The translations under genes and the position numbers were made by a program. Of a DNA stretch of 53,226 nucleotides, positions 17,243-25,118 are shown in pieces; position 1 is the stretch's first letter; each line of letters starts with the position of its first letter. A model generated the notes under the pieces. It had not been told where the DNA came from. It saw only the letters and a list, made by a program, of their open reading frames with translations, and did no database searches. This DNA comes from Polaromonas sp. GTDB taxonomy: Bacteria > Pseudomonadota > Gammaproteobacteria > Burkholderiales > Burkholderiaceae_C. The DNA is taken from the NCBI GenBank assembly GCA_028292745.1, contig JAQGLT010000057.1, forward strand, positions 1-53,226, written 5' to 3'.

Positions 17243-18334
17243 TCAAAGAATTTCCACGCCCTGGCCTTGCAGCATGCGGCCGACGATCCGGGCGGCGGGA
17301 AAGCCCTGCCGGGAAAAACAGGCCAGCACCGCGTCGGCCGCCTCGGGCGCGCAGGCCACCAGCAGGCCGCCGCTGGTCTGCGGGTCGCTCAGCAGCGCCT
17401 GGTGCGCCGGGCTGATGGCGGCGGGCAGGGAAACCTGCGCGCCATAGCTGTCCCAGTTGCGCCCCGAGGCCCCGGTGACCATACCCTGTTCGGCGAGTTC
17501 GAGCACGCCGGGCAGCAGCGGAACCTGGTCGAGCTGCAGCTGCATTTTGAGCCCGGCGCCGCGCGCCAGTTCCAGCCCGTGGCCCAGCAGCCCGAAGCCG
17601 GTCACGTCGGTCATGGCATGCACCGCCTCCATGGCCGCCAGTTCGATGCCGGGCTTGTTCAGCTGCGTGGTGACGTCGATCATCTGCGCATAGCCTGCGG
17701 CGCTCAGAGCCTCCTTTTTCAGCGCGGCCGACAAAATGCCCACGCCCAGCGGCTTGCCCAGGATCAGCACGTCCCCTGCCCGCGCACCCGAATTTTTCTT
17801 GACGCGCGAGGGATGGACCAGGCCCATCACCACCAGGCCGTAGATCGGCTCGACCGAATCAATCGTGTGGCCGCCCGCAACCGGAATGCCGGCATCGCGG
17901 CACACGTCCTGCCCGCCGCGCAGAATGGCGCCGATGGTGTCCAGCGGCAGCACGTTGATCGGCATGCCGACGATGCCCAGCGCCATGATGGGCGTGCCGC
18001 CCATGGCATAGACGTCGCTGATGGCGTTGGTCGCGGCGATGCGGCCAAAGTCGTACGGGTCGTCGACGATGGGCATGAAAAAGTCGGTGGTGGCAATCAA
18101 GGCCTGCTCGTCGTTGAGCTGGTAGACCGCCGCATCGTCAGCGGTTTCAATGCCGACCAGCAATTGCGGCGGCAGGTTCAGGCCCGGCAGGTTGCTGGAG
18201 TTCCTGAGGATTTCACTCAGCACGCCGGGCGCGATCTTGCAGCCGCAGCCGCCGCCGTGGGACAGGCTGGTCAGGCGTGGCGCCAGCAGGGCAGCGGGCG
18301 GGGAGGGGGCTTTGGGGGCATCTGGAGCAGTCAT
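17243..18334 (-). CDS. selD: Selenide, water dikinase (SelD / SenC type)
   Basis: 363 aa. It makes selenophosphate from selenide and ATP. The catalytic loop HGGGCGCKI gives Cys30 and Lys33 (equivalent to E. coli Cys17/Lys20). Downstream come [20 protein letters not shown] and a Gly-rich ATP region. Selenophosphate feeds selenocysteine, 2-selenouridine or, in sen clusters, selenoneine; the selenophosphate synthetase there is called SenC. Here it is divergent from a senA-like gene, so the selenoneine route is the best contextual guess. No selA, selB or mnmH is visible. Confidence 0.94.
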   Translation of the reverse strand: MTAPDAPKAPSPPAALLAPRLTSLSHGGGCGCKIAPGVLSEILRNSSNLPGLNLPPQLLVGIETADDAAVYQLNDEQALIATTDFFMPIVDDPYDFGRIAATNAISDVYAMGGTPIMALGIVGMPINVLPLDTIGAILRGGQDVCRDAGIPVAGGHTIDSVEPIYGLVVMGLVHPSRVKKNSGARAGDVLILGKPLGVGILSAALKKEALSAAGYAQMIDVTTQLNKPGIELAAMEAVHAMTDVTGFGLLGHGLELARGAGLKMQLQLDQVPLLPGVLELAEQGMVTGASGRNWDSYGAQVSLPAAISPAHQALLSDPQTSGGLLVACAPEAADAVLACFSRQGFPAARIVGRMLQGQGVEIL

Positions 18335-18383
18335 TCGCCAAGTTTAGAGCACACGCCGCATGGCGCGAGCCGGCCAAAAGCCG

Positions 18384-18400
18384 CATGGGGCTGCCCCATG
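18384..18400. promoter_or_regulatory. 17-bp palindrome in the selD/senA divergent promoter region
   Basis: CATGGGGC-T-GCCCCATG, perfect 8+1+8 symmetry in the 142-bp gap between the divergent genes. It could be an operator controlling both; no known regulator motif is recognised. Confidence 0.4.
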
Positions 18401-18476
18401 GCGATGCTTGCTATGCTTTGGCTTTTGATCGCCCGCTCCCGCCCTGGATGGGCCGGAGATTTGCAGGATATTCGCC

Positions 18477-19763
18477 GTGGCTACAGACCCCTTTCCTTCC
18501 TCATCGACCTCAGGCGACCCCGCGCTGATCGACTCGCCGCTGATGCGGCGCGCTGGCGCTGAAGTGCTGTCGCTGGCGCTGATGGATGCGCGCAACCACA
18601 CGCTGCACCTGTTTGCCCAGTACCAGCATGCGCTGGAGGCGGTCGATTTCAAGGTGCCGGCCATTCCTGGCCAGAATCCGCCCCTGTGGACGCTGGGCCA
18701 TGTGGGCTGGTTCCAGGAGTGGTGGATAGGCCGCAACCTGCAGCGCGCCCAGGGCAGCGGCTGCGCCCCCGAGGCGGCCCGTCTGGCGTCCATCGAGCCC
18801 GAGGCCGACCGCTGGTGGCGCCCCGAGGCCGCGCCGCAGGACCAGCGCTGGGCGCTGCAGCTGCCCGACGCGAACTCCTGCCGCGCCTATCTGCTCGCCA
18901 CCCTGGAAACAACGCTGGAGCTGCTTGAAAAGGCCGGCAGCAGCGACGAGGCCCTTTACTTTTACCGGCTGTGCCTGTTTCATGAGGACATTCAGGCCGA
19001 AGCGCTTGCCCATGGCGCCCAGGCCCTGGGCTTGTCCCTGGACAAGCCCTTGATGGCGGCATTCACGCCGCCGCCGATGGCATTGCGCGAACCCATGCTG
19101 ATCCCGGCCACCCGCTGGCAGATGGGCAGCCCCGGCGGCGCCGGCTTTTCTTTTGACAATGAAAGGGCCGTGCATGCCGTCAGCGTGCCCGAGTTTGAAA
19201 TCGATGCCCAGCCGGTCACCTGGGCGCAGTACGTGGAGTTTGTGGGCGACGGCGGCTACGACCGCGAGGAACTCTGGGCGCCTGCGGGCTGGCACTGGCT
19301 GCAGGGCCAGGCCAGCGGCGAAGGCCGCCGCGGCCCGCGGTATGTCGAGCAGATCGGCGTGGCCAGCGGCGCGGTCATCCAGACGCGGTTTGGCCAGGCC
19401 ATGCGCATGCAGGGCCAGCAGCCGGCCATGCACATGAGCTGGTGGGAGGCGGACGCCTGGTGCCGCTGGGCCGGCCGGCGCCTGCCGGCCGAGGTGGAGT
19501 GGGAAGTGGCCGCGCACACGGCGGCGCGGCGGGGCTTTCGCTGGGGCGATGTGTGGGAGTGGATGGGCACGACGTTCCGGCCATACCCCGGCTTTTCGCC
19601 CGACCCCTGCACCGCCTGGTCGCAGCCCTGGTTTGGCAGCCACAAGGTGTTGCGCGGCGCCTCGTTTGCGACCCGTGCGCGGATGAAACATCCGAGGTTT
19701 CGCAATTTCCAGGCGCCCTGGCAGGACGATGCCTTCTGCGGATTCAGGTCGTGCGCGCTATGA
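18477..19763 (+). CDS. SenA/EgtB-like selenoneine or ergothioneine synthase
   Basis: 428 aa: an N-terminal DinB-like helical domain (about 30-180) and a C-terminal formylglycine-generating-enzyme-type domain (PVTWAQYVEFV, MHMSWWEADAWCRWAGRRLP, VLRGASFATRARMKHPRFRN, FCGFRSCAL). EgtB homologues join a sulfur or selenium donor to histidine betaine using non-heme iron. Adjacent selD points to SenA (selenoneine). Candidate iron ligands are His75 (LGHVGWF) and His169, but the third expected His of H-x3-H is Gln173 (HEDIQ). A senB selenosugar synthase gene is not adjacent. GTG start with AGGA upstream; the last codons lie in a dispersed repeat. Confidence 0.82.
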   Translation: MATDPFPSSSTSGDPALIDSPLMRRAGAEVLSLALMDARNHTLHLFAQYQHALEAVDFKVPAIPGQNPPLWTLGHVGWFQEWWIGRNLQRAQGSGCAPEAARLASIEPEADRWWRPEAAPQDQRWALQLPDANSCRAYLLATLETTLELLEKAGSSDEALYFYRLCLFHEDIQAEALAHGAQALGLSLDKPLMAAFTPPPMALREPMLIPATRWQMGSPGGAGFSFDNERAVHAVSVPEFEIDAQPVTWAQYVEFVGDGGYDREELWAPAGWHWLQGQASGEGRRGPRYVEQIGVASGAVIQTRFGQAMRMQGQQPAMHMSWWEADAWCRWAGRRLPAEVEWEVAAHTAARRGFRWGDVWEWMGTTFRPYPGFSPDPCTAWSQPWFGSHKVLRGASFATRARMKHPRFRNFQAPWQDDAFCGFRSCAL

Positions 19764-19808
19764 AAACAATAGCTGATTGCGCTTGCTGAGCCTGCGCTGC
19801 AAGCCAAT
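19757..19808. repeat. Dispersed ~55-bp degenerate palindromic repeat (copy 4)
   Basis: GCTATGAAAACAATAGCTGA, then TTGCGCTTGCTGAGCCTGCG and CTGCAAGCC. Overlaps the senA-like stop codon. Almost the same as the copy at 35101-35160. Confidence 0.65.
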
Positions 19809-19958
19809 TCACCTATGAACTGCAAGCCTCGGGCATTTATTTCCCATTTCCTTCCTCGCGAAGGCGGTAGTGACGGCCTTCTTGAATAGGTGAGGCATGT
19901 ATCCAAGCAAGCATTTTTATTTCAAAAACCCAGTGACAGTCGGAGCACAGCGCCAGGC

Positions 19959-20723
19959 ATGAACACTTTTTCGGACAGCGCCGCCACGGCATTGGCGCTC
20001 ATCACTTCCTTCGACCCGCTGCTGGCCGGCATCGTCCTGCGGTCGCTGGCGGTGAGTGCCTTTGCCTGCCTCATCGCCTGCGGCGCCGGCCTGCTGCTGG
20101 GGGCCTGGCTGGGCGTGGCCCGGTTCCCGGGCCGGGCCGTGGTGCTGGCGCTGCTCAACACCGCGCTGGCCCTGCCTTCGGTGGTGGTGGGGCTGGTGGT
20201 CTATCTGCTGCTGTCGCGCTCCGGGCCGCTGGGCTTTTTGGGCTGGCTGTTTTCATTCAAGGCCATGGTGCTGGCGCAGGCGGTGCTGGTGCTGCCGGTG
20301 GTCATGGCGCTGGTCCGCCAGGCCATCGAGGATGCCGACCGCAGCCACGGCGAGCAGTTCCAGTCGCTGGGCGCGGGCCGCTTCATGCGCAGCCTGATCT
20401 TGCTCTGGGATGAGCGCTATGCGCTGCTGACCGTGCTGATCGCCGCCTTCGGACGTGCCGTTTCGGAGGTCGGCGCGGTGATGGTGGTCGGCGGCAATAT
20501 CGAAGGCTATACCCGTGTGATGACCACCGCCATCGCGCTGGAAACCAGCAAGGGCGATCTGCCGCTGGCGCTGGCGCTCGGCATGGTGCTGCTGGGCGTG
20601 GTGCTGCTGCTCAATGCGGCGATCGCGCTGCTCAGGCGCTGGCGCGAGCAGCTGGACGACACGCTGCCCGACGCCGAGACCCTGCTGGCATCCACCCCGG
20701 CAGCCCAGGGCGCAGCGCGATGA
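19959..20723 (+). CDS. tupB: Tungstate ABC transporter permease
   Basis: 254 aa, about six helices. The permease signature for oxyanion uptake is visible (GRAVSEVGAVMVVGGNIEGY; LALPSVVVGLVVYLLLSRSG), the form seen in TupB/WtpB-like proteins. The ATG at 19959 follows a weak ribosome site. It is the first gene of a tupBCA operon with overlapping stops and starts. Substrate call rests mainly on the TupA-type binding protein. Confidence 0.9.
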   Translation: MNTFSDSAATALALITSFDPLLAGIVLRSLAVSAFACLIACGAGLLLGAWLGVARFPGRAVVLALLNTALALPSVVVGLVVYLLLSRSGPLGFLGWLFSFKAMVLAQAVLVLPVVMALVRQAIEDADRSHGEQFQSLGAGRFMRSLILLWDERYALLTVLIAAFGRAVSEVGAVMVVGGNIEGYTRVMTTAIALETSKGDLPLALALGMVLLGVVLLLNAAIALLRRWREQLDDTLPDAETLLASTPAAQGAAR

Positions 20724-21409
20724 CGCTGCTTTACCACCTGGATGGCGTCAGCGTGAATTTTGGGCGCGTGCAGGCGCTTGGCGACTGCACGCTTCGCGTC
20801 GCCGCCGGCGACAGGCTGGCGCTGGTGGGCGCCAACGGCAGCGGCAAGAGCACGCTGCTGCGGGCGTTGCACGGCATCGTCCCGCCTGCGTCAGGGCACT
20901 TTGCGCGCGACCCGCTGGTCCGCCAGGCCATGCTGTTTCAGCGTCCCTATATGCTTCGCGCCAGCGTGCTGAACAATGTGGCGCTGGGCTTGTGGCTGCA
21001 GGGCGTGCCCTGGCAGGCCTCCCGGCTGCAGGCGATGCAGGCCCTGGCGCGGGTGGGTTTGGGCGAGCTGGCGCGGCGCAATGCCAAAGCGCTGTCGGGC
21101 GGACAGCAGCAGCGCGTCGCGCTGGCGCGGGCCTGGGCCCTGAAGCCCGGCGTCTTGCTGCTCGATGAGCCGACCGCCAGCCTGGACCCGGCCGCCAAGC
21201 GCGAAGTGGAGCGCCTGATGGCGGAATTCGCCGCTGCGGGCATGACGCTGATCTTCAGCAGCCACAACCTCGGGCAGGTCAAGCGCCTGTCCAGCCGCGT
21301 GGTGTATCTGGAGCGGGGCCGGCTGGTGGCCGATCTGCCGACCGCCGATTTTTTCAACGGGCCGCTGCCTGCAGCGGCTGAAGCGTTTTTGAAAGGCGAA
21401 CTGCCATGA
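20720..21409 (+). CDS. tupC: Tungstate ABC transporter ATP-binding protein
   Basis: 229 aa. Walker A GANGSGKST, signature LSGGQQQRVALARAWA, Walker B VLLLDEPTASLDP and switch His in SSHNL are all present. It powers TupB. The start overlaps the tupB stop (ATGA), as does its own stop with tupA. Confidence 0.93.
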   Translation: MTLLYHLDGVSVNFGRVQALGDCTLRVAAGDRLALVGANGSGKSTLLRALHGIVPPASGHFARDPLVRQAMLFQRPYMLRASVLNNVALGLWLQGVPWQASRLQAMQALARVGLGELARRNAKALSGGQQQRVALARAWALKPGVLLLDEPTASLDPAAKREVERLMAEFAAAGMTLIFSSHNLGQVKRLSSRVVYLERGRLVADLPTADFFNGPLPAAAEAFLKGELP

Positions 21410-22254
21410 GGAAGTTGAACGTGCTACTTGCCGGTTTTAAAATTTTCAAGCCTTTTAGGGTGCTAGCGCTTATGACCATTGCGTCGGCAGCTACTGTTTC
21501 GATAGCGCAGGCAACCAGCATCGTGGTGGCCTCCACCACGTCCACCGAGCAGTCGGGGCTGTTCGGCCATTTACTGCCGGCATTCAAAAAAGCGTCGGGC
21601 ATCGATGTGAAGGTGGTGGCGGTCGGCACCGGGCAGGCGATTGACATGGGGCGGCGGGGCGACGCCGATGTGCTGTTTGTCCACGACCAGGAGGCCGAGG
21701 AAAAAATGGTGGCCGAAGGCTTCGCCCTCAAACGCCATCCGGTGATGTACAACGACTTCGTGCTGGTGGGCCCGGCGGATGACCCGGCCGGGGCCAAGGG
21801 CCGGGACATCACCGCGGCGCTGAAAAAAGTCGATGCGGCCCAGGCCGGGTTCGTCTCCCGTGGCGACAAGAGCGGCACCCATGCGGCCGAGCTGCGCTAC
21901 TGGAAGCTGGCCGGCGTCGAGTCGCCACCAGCGTTTGCCGGCTACAAGGCCTGCGGCTGCGGCATGGGGCCGGCGCTGAACATCGCGGCCAGCCTGGGCG
22001 CCTACGTGCTGGCGGACCGGGGCACCTGGCTGTCCTTTAAAAACCGGGGGGGCCTGGCCGTGCTGGTCGAGGGCGACAGGCGGTTGTTCAACCAGTACGG
22101 GGTGATGGTGGTCAGCCCCGAAAGGCATCCCCATACCCAACGGGCCGAAGGGCAAAAGTTTGTCGACTGGCTGGTGTCGCCGGCGGGGCAGGGCGTGATC
22201 GCAGGCTACAAGATCAACGGCGAGCAGCTGTTTTTCCCGAACGCGGCACAGTGA
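21406..22254 (+). CDS. tupA: Tungstate-binding periplasmic protein
   Basis: 282 aa. The oxyanion motif STTSTEQSGL near the mature N-terminus and DVLFVHDQEAEEKMVAEG are typical of TupA; FVSRGDKSGTHAAEL forms the second binding loop. The family binds tungstate tightly for W- or Mo-cofactor enzymes. The signal peptide (about residues 13-36, KIFKPFRVLALMTIASAATV) is encoded by a copy of the dispersed palindromic repeat, which is odd and may have replaced an older leader. The gene order B-C-A differs from the common A-B-C order. Confidence 0.92.
   Translation: MRKLNVLLAGFKIFKPFRVLALMTIASAATVSIAQATSIVVASTTSTEQSGLFGHLLPAFKKASGIDVKVVAVGTGQAIDMGRRGDADVLFVHDQEAEEKMVAEGFALKRHPVMYNDFVLVGPADDPAGAKGRDITAALKKVDAAQAGFVSRGDKSGTHAAELRYWKLAGVESPPAFAGYKACGCGMGPALNIAASLGAYVLADRGTWLSFKNRGGLAVLVEGDRRLFNQYGVMVVSPERHPHTQRAEGQKFVDWLVSPAGQGVIAGYKINGEQLFFPNAAQ
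21443..21505. repeat. Dispersed degenerate palindromic repeat (copy 5) inside tupA
   Basis: AAGCCTTTTAGGGTGCTAGC, GCTTATGACCATTGCG and GGCAGCTACTGTTTCGATAG follow the reverse orientation of the repeat family. In frame it encodes the hydrophobic core of the TupA signal peptide. Confidence 0.6.
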
Positions 22255-22308
22255 GCGGCAGCCCCAACCCACTGGCCTGGCCCCACGGTTTGGCGTGCCG
22301 TACCTTCT

Positions 22309-22314
22309 TATAAT
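22309..22314 (+). promoter_or_regulatory. Candidate -10 box for a leaderless transcript
   Basis: A perfect TATAAT lies 6 bp before the GTG start at 22321, so transcription would begin at about the start codon. No clear -35 hexamer and no Shine-Dalgarno sequence are seen. Confidence 0.4.
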
Positions 22315-22320
22315 TTCACC

Positions 22321-22698
22321 GTGAATTCCCCCCTGCGCGCCCGCCCACCCCTTGCCGTCTGGAAACGCCTTGCCGCCTGGCTGAGCTTTCTTGCCGTGCT
22401 GTCGGCCCTGCTGGCGCCGGTTTCGCTGCTGGCCGAAGAGGTGCGCACCGGCAAGCTGGGCGGTTTGTGCAGCGCGCGCATGGCGCCGGCAGGCAGCCTT
22501 GACGCGGGCACGCAAGAGGCCGCATCGCTGTCGCCGCATTGCGACTGGTGCGGTTCCAGCGCGCTGGGCCTGCCCCCGCTGCCGCTTGGCGTTGCCGTTC
22601 CTGTTGCCCGTTTTCACGTCGATGCGGTTGCGGTTGCGGCCGTCCTGCCCGCATCCGTCACCGGGCTTCCCTTCAGCCGCGGCCCGCCCGCAGCTTGA
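22321..22698 (+). CDS. DUF2946-family small secreted/membrane protein
   Basis: 125 aa. N-terminal hydrophobic segment (WLSFLAVLSALLAPVSLLA), then a short Cys/His motif SPHCDWC (His73, Cys74, Cys77) plus Cys50, the pattern of DUF2946 proteins, often found beside copper genes. The YcnI-PCuAC copper protein follows on the same strand. GTG start, apparently without a ribosome site. Metal binding by the HCxxC motif is inference. Confidence 0.7.
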   Translation: MNSPLRARPPLAVWKRLAAWLSFLAVLSALLAPVSLLAEEVRTGKLGGLCSARMAPAGSLDAGTQEAASLSPHCDWCGSSALGLPPLPLGVAVPVARFHVDAVAVAAVLPASVTGLPFSRGPPAA

Positions 22699-22845
22699 AC
22701 TGAACCGCCTCTGCCGAGGCCAGCCCCGCCCGGCTCGCTCGGCCGGTAAGCCCTCGCCGTTCTTTTCAAGGCTCGCATGCGCAGGACGCCTGCGCCTTCG
22801 TGTTGCTTTGCCCGTATTCACATATTCACGTATTCAACATCTGCC

Positions 22846-23835
22846 ATGAACCACTTTATTGTTAAAAAATCCTTCGCCGCCATTGCGGTCTGCATGCTGG
22901 CCCTGCCCGCGTTCGCGCATATCCAGCTGGAAACGCGAGCAGCGCCTGCCGGCAGCGCCTACAAGGCTGTCTTCCAGGTCGGCCACGGCTGCGAAGGCTC
23001 GCCCACCACCGGCATTTCAGTGCAAATTCCCGCCGGTTTCCAGGGCGCCAAGCCCTTCCCGAAGGCGGGCTGGACCTTGTCCGTCAGGAAGGACAAGCTG
23101 GCCAAGCCCTATGACAGCCACGGCAAGCCTGTCACGCAGGACGTGAGTGTGATCAGCTGGACGGCAGCGGGCAAGGGCGCTGCGCTGCAGGACGCCCATT
23201 TCGACGAGTTCATGCTGCGCGGAAAACTACCTGAAACGGCCGGGCCGCTGTGGTTCAAGGTGCTTCAAACCTGCCAGAGCGGGCGCCTGGACTGGAGCGA
23301 GGTTCCGGCCTCGGGCACGTCCGCCAAAGGCCTGAAATTCCCGGCGGCTTTGCTGGAAGTGACCGCAAACGCACCGCTTGCCGAGGGGGCCCAGCCGGCC
23401 CAGGCCAGCCAGCCGGTTCAGGTGAAGGATGCATGGGCCCGCAGCACGGTGGCCGGCCAGCAGGGAACGGGCGCCTTCATGACCCTCACCGCCAAAACCG
23501 CCACCCGCCTGGTCGGCCTGTCGTCCCCGGCCGCCGGCATCGCCGAGGTGCATGAAATGAAGATGGACGGCGATGTCATGAAGATGCGCGCATTGGCCGG
23601 CCTTGATTTGCCCGCCGGCCAGCCGGTGCAGCTCAAGCCGGGCGGCTTGCACATCATGCTGATGGAGTTGAAGCAGCCGCTGGCAAAAGGCGGCACGCTG
23701 CCGCTGACGCTGCTGCTCAAGGATGCCAAGGGCGTAGAAAGCCGTGTCGAGCTGAAGCTGCCCGTGGGCGTGGCAGCGCCGGGAGCGCTGGAAATGGGCG
23801 CCGGCCAGCAAAACCAAGGCACCCACCGGCATTGA
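22846..23835 (+). CDS. YcnI (DUF1775)-PCu(A)C copper chaperone fusion
   Basis: 329 aa periplasmic protein. The signal peptide is cleaved at AFA|H, leaving His25 at the mature N-terminus, the copper ligand in YcnI domains (HIQLETRAAPAGS). The DUF1775 domain spans about 25-195. The C-terminal PCu(A)C domain has the exact copper motif H-x10-M-x21-H-x-M: His236, Met247, His269, Met271. PCu(A)C delivers copper to the Cu(A) centre of cytochrome oxidase. Two domains in one chain suggest copper hand-over between them. Ends in a His-containing tail (THRH). Confidence 0.9.
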   Translation: MNHFIVKKSFAAIAVCMLALPAFAHIQLETRAAPAGSAYKAVFQVGHGCEGSPTTGISVQIPAGFQGAKPFPKAGWTLSVRKDKLAKPYDSHGKPVTQDVSVISWTAAGKGAALQDAHFDEFMLRGKLPETAGPLWFKVLQTCQSGRLDWSEVPASGTSAKGLKFPAALLEVTANAPLAEGAQPAQASQPVQVKDAWARSTVAGQQGTGAFMTLTAKTATRLVGLSSPAAGIAEVHEMKMDGDVMKMRALAGLDLPAGQPVQLKPGGLHIMLMELKQPLAKGGTLPLTLLLKDAKGVESRVELKLPVGVAAPGALEMGAGQQNQGTHRH

Positions 23836-23936
23836 GCGGCTGGCAGGCCTGGCAGCTGCAGACGCCTTGGCCTGCATCAGGGTATTGAAAGGGTGGAAGG
23901 GTATCCTTGAGCGGTCAACCCAATTAAGGAGACCCC

Positions 23937-24521
23937 ATGAAACACGCCAGTCTGCAGATCATTCGCGACGAACATGCGTCGGTGGCCGCCATGCTCAGGT
24001 CCATGCGCATGATGATCGAGCGTGGGCCGGGGGACCATCCGGAACGCTTCTTCGATGTGCTGCGCGCCATGCTGTTCTACATTGACGAATTTCCCGAACG
24101 GCTTCATCACCCCAAGGAGTCGGAGTTGCTGTTTCCCTGCGTGCTGCGGGCGGCGCCGTCGATCCGGGCGACGGTGGAGCGGCTGGAAAACGAGCATGTC
24201 AACGGACAAAAGGCGGTGCGGGAGCTTCAGCATCTTCTGCTGGCCTGGGAACTGCTGGGGGAGCCACGGCGGCCTGAATTCATGACGCAATGCAGGCAGT
24301 ATGTGGACTTCTACCTGGAGCACATGCGGCTGGAGGAAACCGTTGTCCTGCCCGAAGCCCAACGGGTGCTCAGCGATGCTGAATGGAAGGCATTGGACGA
24401 GGCATTCGAGAAGAACGACGATCCCCTGACCGGCAAGCATCCGCAGAATCCCGTCTACGACCGCCTGTTCACCCGCATTGTGATGCGTGCGCCGGCACCG
24501 ATCGGGCTGGGAGAAGGCTGA
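23937..24521 (+). CDS. Hemerythrin HHE-domain protein
   Basis: 194 aa, all-helical. Di-iron ligand candidates: IIRDEHASVAAML (His14), ERLHHPKESELLFP (H-x3-E), ENEHVNGQ and FYLEHMRLEETVVLP. Cytosolic hemerythrin-like proteins sense or store O2, NO or iron and may repair iron-sulfur centres. AAGGAG precedes the ATG at good distance. It follows copper genes but has no obvious operon link. Confidence 0.9.
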   Translation: MKHASLQIIRDEHASVAAMLRSMRMMIERGPGDHPERFFDVLRAMLFYIDEFPERLHHPKESELLFPCVLRAAPSIRATVERLENEHVNGQKAVRELQHLLLAWELLGEPRRPEFMTQCRQYVDFYLEHMRLEETVVLPEAQRVLSDAEWKALDEAFEKNDDPLTGKHPQNPVYDRLFTRIVMRAPAPIGLGEG

Positions 24522-24635
24522 CGCGCCTGCGCCCAGGAACGCCCAATGACACCATGGGCAATGTGGGCCATGGCCTGCGGCACCAATGCCCGCGGGGCAG
24601 GGGCTGTGCTGGCCCGAAAGCGAAAATTATTGATA

Positions 24636-24692
24636 AAAACCTGCTCCAGCGCACGTCTATCCTGCGGTGTTAGCTATAAAAAACATAGCAGT
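24636..24692. repeat. Dispersed degenerate palindromic repeat (copy 6) at the crcB 3' end
   Basis: AAAACCTGCTCCAGCGCACG, then GTGTTAGCTATAAAAAACAT. The crcB stop codon and last 11 codons (tail [11 protein letters not shown]) lie within it. Confidence 0.6.
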
Positions 24693-25043
24693 CTTGATGC
24701 CCGCCACCGTCATCAGCAGCGAGCCCAGCACATGCAGCAGGGCAATGCCTGCGGCCAGGCCGTACCGTTCTTGCATGAGGTGGGTGACGACTTCGGCTGA
24801 AAAGGTCGAAAACGTGGTCAGCCCGCCCAGAAACCCGGTAATCAGCAGCAGGCGCCAGACCGGGTCGAGCTGCGGCAAGGCCTGGAACACCGCGATGGCC
24901 AGGCCGATCAGGTAGCCGCCGATCAGGTTGGCCGCCAGCGTGCCCCAGGGAATGATGCCGCCGGGCGTGAGCCACAGCGCCAGGCCCCAGCGGGCCAGGG
25001 CGCCGAGGGCGGCACCGATGGAGATGGCAAGAACAGGCAGCAT
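24657..25043 (-). CDS. crcB: Fluoride channel CrcB/Fluc
   Basis: 128 aa from the ATG at 25043 ([19 protein letters not shown]), the usual size; a GTG at 25073 would add ten residues. Four hydrophobic helices. Fluc motifs are [14 protein letters not shown] and [16 protein letters not shown], the latter lining the pore and central Na+ site. Exports fluoride as a dual-topology dimer. No fluoride riboswitch is recognisable in the short 5' region. The C-terminal tail is repeat-encoded. Confidence 0.93.
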   Translation of the reverse strand: MLPVLAISIGAALGALARWGLALWLTPGGIIPWGTLAANLIGGYLIGLAIAVFQALPQLDPVWRLLLITGFLGGLTTFSTFSAEVVTHLMQERYGLAAGIALLHVLGSLLMTVAGIKTAMFFIANTAG

Positions 25044-25118
25044 CGCGGCAGTTTGCCATGCTGCGGTCAGCACCCACCCGCCCGCCGTATCCTTGTCATA
25101 TTTTTTAAAGTTTCGCCC

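Noticed and set aside
24657..25118. Fluoride riboswitch upstream of crcB
   Set aside because: The gap to the divergent oxoprolinase gene is only about 75 bp and shows no recognisable crcB-motif fold.
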